Both the position numbers and the translations under genes were made by a program. A stretch of 12,275 nt of DNA from Legionellaceae bacterium (GTDB lineage Bacteria > Pseudomonadota > Gammaproteobacteria > Legionellales > Legionellaceae): assembly GCA_030696465.1 (NCBI GenBank), contig JAUYSE010000085.1:1-12275 (forward strand), given 5' to 3'. Below are positions 1 to 5,275 of this stretch, piece by piece (position 1 is the first letter of the stretch; each line of letters begins with the position of its first letter). Under the pieces are notes generated by a model. That model was given only the letters and a program-made list of their open reading frames with translations, was not told the origin of the DNA and ran no database searches.

Positions 1-155
1 ACTAAAGATTGATAGCTAATTTGGTGGTTGCTACCCGCTATTAAAGTTTGGCGATCCATGTAAGGTCGAATACCCAATAAATATGTTGTTTGCTGGATAT
101 GAGGTAATCCTATTAATGTGGATAATTCTTGTAGGTTTATAAATAAAAAATCCAT
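1..155 (-). CDS. 5' end of a possible LvrA-like integrative-element protein (partial)
   Basis: An ATG at 155 opens a minus-strand frame that stays open to the window edge (51 codons seen); the rest lies outside. The N-terminus reads as a soluble protein with the stretches YLLGIRPYMD and ISYQSL. From memory these resemble the N-terminus of LvrA-type proteins of the Legionella lvr/ICE regions, a family of unknown biochemical function found with conjugative elements; I could not verify this by alignment. The start is 55 nt downstream of the mtnN stop, with only a weak GAG-containing Shine-Dalgarno, so the gene is probably the next member of the same leftward operon. If the identification is right, it places the left block in an integrative conjugative element. 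Gene reality is fairly secure; the family name is tentative. Confidence 0.5.
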   Translation of the reverse strand, partial: MDFLFINLQELSTLIGLPHIQQTTYLLGIRPYMDRQTLIAGSNHQISYQSL

Positions 156-210
156 TTTCAACTCATTCTTGTGGTTTTACTTCTGGTCTATTTCTAAGCT
201 TGGTCAGTTT

Positions 211-990
211 TTATTTCATTGGGACAGTTTTTCCAGATACTAACTCATGAAAATATTCGTTTAAGATTCCAGCCGAATATTGGCAGGCTATTGTGGTAAC
301 GAATGATTGAAAGTCAACCACAGCAGAATGATCTGCTTTATCGGAAATTGTCCGAATAACAATATAGGGAATGTTACCATCGCAAACTTGAGCGATGGCG
401 GCACCTTCCATCTCTACTGCTAGGGTTTTACGATCCCCTATCTCATAAGACAAATCACTATGTAAAGATGGATTTGCAATAAATTTATCACCAGAGGCAA
501 TAATTCCACGATAAACGACTGGTTTGACAATAGAGTATTTTTTTAACAATTCATTATCAATTGAGCTTTTGATTTTCTGAATAAATTTCTCTGCAGCAAT
601 GCTGGCATTGGATACGTCAGTTTTTCTAGGCTCAAATAAAATATGGTTAGTTAGTGGAATTTGGTATTTCGAAAATATTGGACTCGCATCCATATCATGT
701 TGATAATATCCATCTCCAATGACGATGTCTCCTATGTTAAGCATAGGGTGAACAGCCCCAGCAACACCAGTAAAGAACATAAAATCAACATTAAACTTAT
801 GAATTAGCGTAGTTGCAGTAGATGCTGCTGCTACTTTTCCCCATCGGGAAAATGTTAGCACAACATCAATCGAATTAATGGAACCCTCAATATAGACTTT
901 ATCACCCACTTGAGTTTCGCGATCAATAATCATCAATTGTTTGATAGATTTTACCTCGTCAAGCATTGCGCCCAATATACCTACTTTCAT
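211..990 (-). CDS. mtnN: 5'-methylthioadenosine/S-adenosylhomocysteine nucleosidase family protein
   Basis: A cytosolic nucleosidase that cleaves the N-glycosidic bond of methylthioadenosine, S-adenosylhomocysteine and 5'-deoxyadenosine to adenine plus the ribose derivative. The start at 990 (MKVGILGAM) is chosen because it matches the family N-terminus and has a GGGGA Shine-Dalgarno; the frame stays open upstream to 1053 but no Shine-Dalgarno supports a longer form. Residues aligning with the E. coli catalytic set are present: Glu12, Glu195 in AVEMEG (E. coli Glu174) and Asp217 in ISDKAD (E. coli Asp197). At 259 aa it is about 27 residues longer than E. coli MtnN; the extra length lies between residues about 100 and 160, after YYQHDMDASP. 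The 5' end overlaps the transporter gene by 32 nt. That neighbour makes a related purine-like nucleoside (for example queuosine) a possible substrate, but this is inference; the family assignment is strong, the exact substrate is not. Confidence 0.85.
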   Translation of the reverse strand: MKVGILGAMLDEVKSIKQLMIIDRETQVGDKVYIEGSINSIDVVLTFSRWGKVAAASTATTLIHKFNVDFMFFTGVAGAVHPMLNIGDIVIGDGYYQHDMDASPIFSKYQIPLTNHILFEPRKTDVSNASIAAEKFIQKIKSSIDNELLKKYSIVKPVVYRGIIASGDKFIANPSLHSDLSYEIGDRKTLAVEMEGAAIAQVCDGNIPYIVIRTISDKADHSAVVDFQSFVTTIACQYSAGILNEYFHELVSGKTVPMK

Positions 991-1695
991 TTGAGTCCCC
1001 ATTATAAAATATTTTAAAAGGATTGTATGAAACGCCGTAGTCATAGGCGTCAATGTTTTCTGTATAGCGTAGAAAGTTCACTAATAGCTTTGCTGGAACC
1101 ACAAACAAAATAGCGTAAATAATTTCGAGGATATAGGCATCAATAAAAATTTTCATAGTCATTTGAAGTTTTATATACGGTAAAAATGCGATGAATACGG
1201 TAACAATAATGAGAATAAACTCGGAAATACAGGTGGCAAGAATACTTCTAAACCAAAACATTTTACCTTGGGTTAAAATTTTCCACCGAGACATAAAATA
1301 GATATTTAATAATCCAGCTATAGCATTCGAAACAATACCACCAGTTATAAATACCCACATATTGCCAAGAACATTAGTATATTGATCTTGATAATCACCT
1401 ATTCCATAAGTTGGCATATGGATAACAATGGCAATAAGTAGGGAAAATAATGCTTCACACACGAGTGCAAGCCATACAATACGCATGGTTATTTCCATCC
1501 ATACACTTCACACATAACATCTCCTAACACATAAGTAAAAGGAAATATTATGGTCGCTCCGGACTCAACAAATCCAAAAAAATTCTCGAATTTGAATGAG
1601 ACAACATCTGCCGAGAGGCTGATGGTTATATAGATCATTGCTAAAAAAATAATATATTTTGAATTTATATCAAGAGGTTTTCTTGTGTACGACAT
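959..1695 (-). pseudogene. Queuosine precursor transporter (VUT/YhhQ family, COG1738), split by a frameshift
   Basis: The family comprises inner-membrane carriers with about six helices that import queuine or its precursors preQ0/preQ1 for tRNA modification. Two frames together make one protein. The first (1695-1489, 68 aa) holds helix 1 and a helix ending in GDVMCEVYGWK, a family hallmark. The second (1498-959, 179 aa) holds four more hydrophobic helices and a tail with DAYDYGVSYNPF. The first frame stops at TAA (1491-1489) right after the Lys codon AAA (1494-1492). Adding one A there would read EVYGWK-ITMRIVW and give about 245 aa, the usual family length. The second frame has its own ATG at 1498, overlapping the first frame's end, so re-initiation making two half-proteins is conceivable. 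There is an AGGA Shine-Dalgarno upstream of 1695 and an 18-nt gap from the preceding gene. It could be a pseudogene, a sequencing error in an A run, or a genuinely split gene. Confidence 0.75.
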
Positions 1696-1713
1696 TGGAC
1701 TTTTCCTGTTATT

Positions 1714-2056
1714 TTAGTTTGTGTAGGGTAGCATTTGACTGATTATTTTCTGAAATCTTTCGTTGGCTTCATTAATAGTTAAACAGTCATTAAGTAATAT
1801 TTCACCACAAGCAAGAAAGCCTAACTTGACACCATCTGTTGGATGAAACTTTTCCACTAGCAAAGGATCATCCAAAATATCTTTTGCAGTAGATGTTCGA
1901 ATATTTATCTTGGTAACGGCTTGATATTTGATTTTCGCTATTTTTTTATGGCCATCAGTATTAAATACAGCAATAATTTTACATGGGTACCTGTTTTTTT
2001 ATACTTTCAATAGCGTAATAGTAGCGATTTATTATCCCTGAAAAAAATTGCTTCAT
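1714..2056 (-). pseudogene. Small unknown operon gene, frameshifted in a 7-A run
   Basis: I do not recognise this protein. The ATG at 2056 lies 2 nt after the repressor stop, with an AGGGAG Shine-Dalgarno inside the repressor's last codons, so translation should be coupled. The intact frame gives only MKQFFSGIINRYYYAIESIK and a few residues before a TAA. Removing one A from the run of seven (1994-2000, T on the plus strand) joins this to a long open frame ending at TAA 1716-1714, for 113 residues in all. The rebuilt protein is soluble, with no signal peptide or membrane helix; it has a Lys-rich middle (HKKIAKIKYQ), a FHPTDGVKLGF segment and a helical C-terminus. Length, ribosome site and a full open frame on both sides of the A run argue that the gene was functional recently, or still is if the extra A is a sequencing error. 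Its position beside the repressor suggests an element-specific role, unknown. Confidence 0.6.
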
Positions 2057-2058
2057 GC

Positions 2059-2712
2059 TCAACTCCCTATATGCCAAAAACAATCTGTAACCAAACCTAG
2101 CATAGTTACATCGTGATCAAATTTAACTTCTTTAAAAAGTTCAGTATTTTTAGGTTTTAATATAGTTGAATTACCACTGAGTATAATTTCACGGACTATA
2201 AATGTATCAAATTTGGATAGATATAAGAAGGCAAATTTATACGCACTACGGGTTATATCCTGGCTTTTTAAAATAAAAAGGTTGGAATTTGCGGGAAGAT
2301 AAGGCTCCATTGATGCATCAGGCATTTTTACTGCAAAAATAGATGAGTGTGGAGTCTTTAGTGGGAGCCATGTGTTCGTTATGACATCATCAAGTTTTTT
2401 CCCGCGTAAACAGAAGTTTCTGAGCTCCTCTCCCTGTAATAAAGGGACTTTTTCATATAATTTTAAAAATTGTTTGCTTGGATCATCTGCTAAAAACATC
2501 TCTCCATTACCAGTGGCAAGCCATCTAGTGTTTAAACCCAATGCCGTTGCAATTTCGAAAGTAAATCGAGAGGATTGCGTTTCACTGTTACATAAAAATT
2601 GGATCACTTGCGGTTTCACTCCAATAGCCCTAGCTAGATCCGCTTTTTTAGTGCCAGTAACGATTAATGCATGATTGATTCGATCAGACAGATTTTTTTT
2701 TTCTTCGTTCAT
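2059..2712 (-). CDS. CI/LexA-type repressor: helix-turn-helix plus S24 peptidase-like domain
   Basis: A 217-aa DNA-binding repressor of phage/ICE type. Residues about 8-70 form an XRE-like helix-turn-helix domain (KKADLARAIGVKPQVIQFL as the core, followed by the LGLNTRWLATGNGEMF motif common in this group). Residues about 115-217 match the LexA/S24 dimerisation domain, with the DASMEPYL motif placing the nucleophile at Ser134. The partner lysine is not seen: the expected VKRL-like strand reads FIVREI, with Arg174 there. There is also no Ala-Gly or Cys-Gly cleavage pair in the linker (80-115). I infer it is not self-cleaving in the RecA manner, so derepression probably needs another signal. 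It heads the leftward operon and faces a divergent regulatory region holding a repeated sequence, consistent with autoregulation. It may correspond to the regulator of an lvr-type element, but sequence alone does not show that. Confidence 0.85.
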   Translation of the reverse strand: MNEEKKNLSDRINHALIVTGTKKADLARAIGVKPQVIQFLCNSETQSSRFTFEIATALGLNTRWLATGNGEMFLADDPSKQFLKLYEKVPLLQGEELRNFCLRGKKLDDVITNTWLPLKTPHSSIFAVKMPDASMEPYLPANSNLFILKSQDITRSAYKFAFLYLSKFDTFIVREIILSGNSTILKPKNTELFKEVKFDHDVTMLGLVTDCFWHIGS

Positions 2713-2718
2713 GTTTTA

Positions 2719-2772
2719 TGTTTTTATAAAGCTAATGATTAAAGTTTACAATAAAATTTGTTTTTTATAAAG
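2719..2772. repeat. Direct repeat pair, candidate repressor operators
   Basis: TGTTTTTATAAAG (2719-2731) recurs as TGTTTTTTATAAAG (2759-2772), with starts 40 bp apart, about four helical turns. Each contains the 8-bp palindrome TTTATAAA. The first copy covers the repressor -10. Two sites flanking the promoter of a repressor gene suggest autoregulatory operators, but the region is so A+T-rich that chance resemblance is possible. Confidence 0.4.
2723..2751 (-). promoter_or_regulatory. Repressor promoter giving a near-leaderless transcript
   Basis: On the minus strand there is TTGTAA (2751-2746), a 17-nt spacer and TATAAA (2728-2723). This matches sigma70 at 4/6 and 5/6 with ideal spacing. The predicted +1 is near 2716, only about 4 nt before the ATG at 2712, and no Shine-Dalgarno precedes that ATG. 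The mRNA would therefore be nearly leaderless, as lambda cI is from PRM. The -10 lies inside one copy of the local direct repeat. Confidence 0.6.
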
Positions 2773-2803
2773 AATTCTTGTTTTTATTTTGTATATTGTT
2801 TCG

Positions 2804-2836
2804 AGGGGGGAATGTCTTTATGGACAAAACACCCCT
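2804..2836 (+). other. Nested hairpin around a Shine-Dalgarno and a 17-codon ORF start
   Basis: AGGGG (2804-2808) pairs with CCCCT (2832-2836), and inside it TGTC (2813-ish to 2816) pairs with GACA (2823-2826). The purine run GAGGGGGG directly precedes an ATG at 2812 that opens a 17-codon frame ending at TGA 2863-2865. It could be a leader peptide or a remnant of a cro-like gene opposite the repressor; no T tract follows, so it is not a terminator. No protein family is recognisable. Confidence 0.3.
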
Positions 2837-2984
2837 ATTGTATGTTTACAGTACTTTTGACGTGATGATACATCTATTAATAAATCAGCTTAGATCGCGA
2901 AAGTTTTTCAGATTACTACTAGCGCTCAAGCCTTGTGTATAGAATTTTCAGCCGTATTATCTAGTGGCATAAGGGGCGGATAGT

Positions 2985-3013
2985 TAGACAACTGCTTGTA
3001 ATGCCGCTAAACT
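2985..3013 (+). promoter_or_regulatory. Possible promoter of the 678-aa gene
   Basis: TAGACA (2985-2990; 5/6 to TTGACA), a 17-nt spacer and TAAACT (3008-3013; 4/6 to TATAAT). The predicted +1 near 3020 lies about 50 nt before the start codon. A second weaker candidate is TTGACG (2857-2862) with AATAAA (2879-2884), 16 nt apart. Neither is proven. Confidence 0.35.
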
Positions 3014-3024
3014 AATATTAATTG

Positions 3025-3043
3025 CGCATCGTGCGTTTTTTTT
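3025..3043 (+). terminator. Weak hairpin plus T8 tract in the leader of the 678-aa gene
   Basis: CGCA (3025-3028) and TGCG (3032-3035) form a short 4-bp stem with loop TCG, followed at once by eight T (3036-3043). The geometry is that of a small intrinsic terminator or attenuator, but the stem is very short. It lies between the candidate promoter and the start codon, so it could limit read-through into the gene or end transcripts arriving from upstream. Confidence 0.3.
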
Positions 3044-3072
3044 GAACTCACGGGAAAGTAACGGAGTAAATC

Positions 3073-5109
3073 ATGCCTAAGTTAAGCGATGAAACGGTAT
3101 TAACAGTGACGTCTCGATACTGGACATCTCCAGGCCTTCAATCTATCAGCCAATATAGCGTGGGACTAGCTTATCCAGCTGTACCGGTCATTCATCCATA
3201 TAATTTTTCACAGGATGTACAAAATCGTACTGGAGCGCTAATGCGTAATCAAGATGAATGTACGTCAGACGGATATCGTGTCGAACATTATTTAAGTATG
3301 CAAGCCCTTAATAAAAAGGTATATGAAGATGAAAATGATTCCATGTGTACGCCTACTGTAAAACCACATTACGCGCTGCAGCCGAAAAATGGCCCGGGTT
3401 TCGTATATAATAATCCTGTGGCATTGAGTCTTTACCATGGAAGTGTTGAAATTTATACCGGCCATCAATCAGTGCAGGTGCATGATGGACGCGTTTCACC
3501 GCCAGGGACAGAGATTCAAAAACTTGCTCTTTTACTCAAAGAATATTATGAGAAAAAACCAGCAGAAGATCTTTTTTTAACCTCTTATGTGGTATCAGAA
3601 AAAGATAAAAAAATTTTGGTAACCCATCATTGTTTAGTGACGGAAGAACATCGTGATTCATTAGAGGTGTCTTTATATGGCTGCTTTGCTTGTAATGTTA
3701 TGAAGTCGCCTACTATGCATGATCTTTCTATGTGTCCGAAAAGTATTCTTGAGTCGGCGGGTTATATTCATGTAAGAGATGCGGATAAGGAGCTTCATGA
3801 ACTTTATTATTTTGACAGCAAGAAAACACCCCCTGAAAGTAAGCTCGTTAAACTGGATCTGAGTAACGAGCAATTAAGAGAGTATAATATGGAATATCCA
3901 GAAGGGCCTTTAGATCAGAAGATGTTAGCAACAATTAAAGGGATAACGGGTCATGAGCATATTCCTCAAGTAGTCACCATAAAAACCCTGCAAGAAAATG
4001 GTATTTTGCGTGACGCGATTCATGATTTTAATGAAGATTATCACGGGCTTTCAAGTGATCTCAGCAAATCACGTTTAAGCACTTCGTCAGAGACTTCTAC
4101 GACAGAAAATTCCTCGGCTACAGCTACAGATTTTCCTGCAGATCAAACTTCTTCAGGGGCTGTTACTCTTATAGATCCTTTACCTTTAACGGAAGAGCGA
4201 TTGACAATAGAAGGGGAGACAACTTCTATTGCAAAACAAGCTTCTGTGTTAGAGTCTTCATTTGAAGAACAGCCAGCTACCGTAACAAAACAACCTGATC
4301 CGGAGATTACTTCTTCTTTAGTAGAGTCTCTCTCTAAAATAGATCTAAGTGTAACAAAAACCAGTTCATCTGCGTCTCTAGATGACACCACAGGCGTGCC
4401 ACTTGATGTAGATCAAATAATGACGAATGCGGGCGCTTCTGAGGCGACAGAAGGTGCTTTGACGAATTTATACCAGGCCATGAAAGGCGAAAATTATTCT
4501 GAAGCGACTGTTCTTGCATTCAAAGAAGCATTTAATACGAATAATACGAAGACGAAAATTGAAAAAACTCAGTTAATTACTCAAAACAAGATGTCTCTTG
4601 AAGAGTTAAACAAGATTTGGAATACACCAGAAGAAAAAAAACAACTGTCGACCATCATTGATACACTTACCAGTGGTATATGCACTTTAGACCAAACAAT
4701 ACACTTACAAACCGCTCAAACAGACCATCTATTGTTATCGTCAAAAAGCAAAAAAGATCTTGAAATATCAGGAAAATTACTTAAGTTTAAACTTGCTGTA
4801 CTCAAATTTGAACAGCAGCCGAAAGAGAGTAAACCAGAATTCATGAAAGAAGTGCACGCGTCTTTTAAAGAATTATGTCATATCGTGAGTCAACGGCGTA
4901 ACAGAATAAGCAATACATTTTTCAAGCACCGTGAATTTTCTAGACCGGACTCCGCCAAAGGACTTATCACCTATCTCTCTCAACCCGGGCAAGAAAATTT
5001 ACGCACTATGTTGGGACTACCAAAGGAACCAGAAGCACTTGCTCAAAAAATAGAGAATTATACACGTGAACTAGACGATAATCCGCCTTCTGTAAGCCCT
5101 TCTTTATAA
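3073..5109 (+). CDS. Unrecognised 678-aa multidomain protein, possible secreted effector
   Basis: I do not recognise this protein. The start is well supported by GGAG at 3063-3066, 6 nt from ATG. There is no signal peptide or membrane helix. Residues 1 to about 325 look like a mixed alpha/beta folded region with several His/Cys/Tyr-rich patches (for example YGCFACNVM at 202-210). Residues about 327-440 are a Ser/Thr/Glu-rich, low-complexity linker. Residues about 455-665 are charged and mostly helical (AMKGENYSEATVLAFKEAF; LLKFKLAVLKFEQQPKES). The tail, residues 664-678, has Glu/Asp followed by PPSVSPSL. Large soluble proteins of this make-up, monocistronic and flanked by a mobile element and core genes, are common among Dot/Icm substrates of Legionellales; that is inference from architecture only, with no eukaryotic-like motif identified. 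The gene has its own leader and terminator. Composition is more A+T-rich than gyrA next door. Confidence 0.75.
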   Translation: MPKLSDETVLTVTSRYWTSPGLQSISQYSVGLAYPAVPVIHPYNFSQDVQNRTGALMRNQDECTSDGYRVEHYLSMQALNKKVYEDENDSMCTPTVKPHYALQPKNGPGFVYNNPVALSLYHGSVEIYTGHQSVQVHDGRVSPPGTEIQKLALLLKEYYEKKPAEDLFLTSYVVSEKDKKILVTHHCLVTEEHRDSLEVSLYGCFACNVMKSPTMHDLSMCPKSILESAGYIHVRDADKELHELYYFDSKKTPPESKLVKLDLSNEQLREYNMEYPEGPLDQKMLATIKGITGHEHIPQVVTIKTLQENGILRDAIHDFNEDYHGLSSDLSKSRLSTSSETSTTENSSATATDFPADQTSSGAVTLIDPLPLTEERLTIEGETTSIAKQASVLESSFEEQPATVTKQPDPEITSSLVESLSKIDLSVTKTSSSASLDDTTGVPLDVDQIMTNAGASEATEGALTNLYQAMKGENYSEATVLAFKEAFNTNNTKTKIEKTQLITQNKMSLEELNKIWNTPEEKKQLSTIIDTLTSGICTLDQTIHLQTAQTDHLLLSSKSKKDLEISGKLLKFKLAVLKFEQQPKESKPEFMKEVHASFKELCHIVSQRRNRISNTFFKHREFSRPDSAKGLITYLSQPGQENLRTMLGLPKEPEALAQKIENYTRELDDNPPSVSPSL

Positions 5110-5154
5110 TCTAGTTTACATAGTAGTTCTTTTTTAAGTCATTTAAATACAATC

Positions 5155-5187
5155 GCCCTGGTCTTTTGTTCAGGGCCTCTCTTTTTT
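5155..5187 (+). terminator. Rho-independent terminator of the 678-aa gene
   Basis: GCCCTG (5155-5160) and CAGGGC (5171-5176) form a perfect 6-bp stem with a 10-nt loop, followed by CTCTC and six T (5182-5187). It lies 46 nt after the stop codon and insulates gyrA from upstream transcription. Confidence 0.8.
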
Positions 5188-5199
5188 CATGGGAACATG

Positions 5200-5208
5200 T
5201 GATATACT
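5200..5208 (+). promoter_or_regulatory. Extended -10 promoter of gyrA
   Basis: TG-A-TATACT: TG at 5200-5201 and TATACT at 5203-5208 make an extended -10 element. At 17 nt upstream (5180-5185) only TCTTTT is found, overlapping the terminator T tract, so the -35 is poor, as is usual with extended -10 promoters. The predicted +1 near 5215 leaves a leader of about 60 nt. Confidence 0.55.
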
Positions 5209-5217
5209 GGCGCAGGT

Positions 5218-5240
5218 GATTTTTCTATTTTGGAAAAATC
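5218..5240 (+). other. Hairpin at the 5' end of the gyrA leader
   Basis: GATTTTTC (5218-5225) and GAAAAATC (5233-5240) are perfect 8-bp complements around a 7-nt loop. They begin only a few bases after the predicted transcription start. The stem is A+U-rich; it may protect the mRNA end or tune expression. Confidence 0.45.
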
Positions 5241-5275
5241 TGGGCATTTTTATCATTATATAGTCAGCATTCTTT

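Larger units (their letters stand above)
2713..3072. other. 360-bp divergent intergenic region without a credible gene
   Basis: This gap separates the leftward repressor operon from the rightward 678-aa gene. It holds the repressor promoter, the direct repeat pair, the nested hairpin at 2804-2836, a possible rightward promoter at 2985-3013 and a T-tract hairpin at 3025-3043. No open frame over 20 codons with a ribosome site was found on either strand, no tRNA-like fold is visible, and no att core could be identified. The transition from strongly A+T-rich to more mixed composition occurs across it. Confidence 0.6.

Noticed and set aside
991..1053. Longer N-terminus for the nucleosidase
   Set aside because: The extra residues have no family counterpart, no ribosome site precedes the upstream ATGs, and the stretch overlaps the conserved tail of the transporter frame.
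2372..2674. 100-codon plus-strand frame opposite the repressor
   Set aside because: It lies wholly antisense to a well-supported repressor gene, with no Shine-Dalgarno and no recognisable domain.
2713..3072. Attachment site or tRNA gene marking an element boundary
   Set aside because: No tRNA fold and no direct repeat long enough to be an att core were found within the window.
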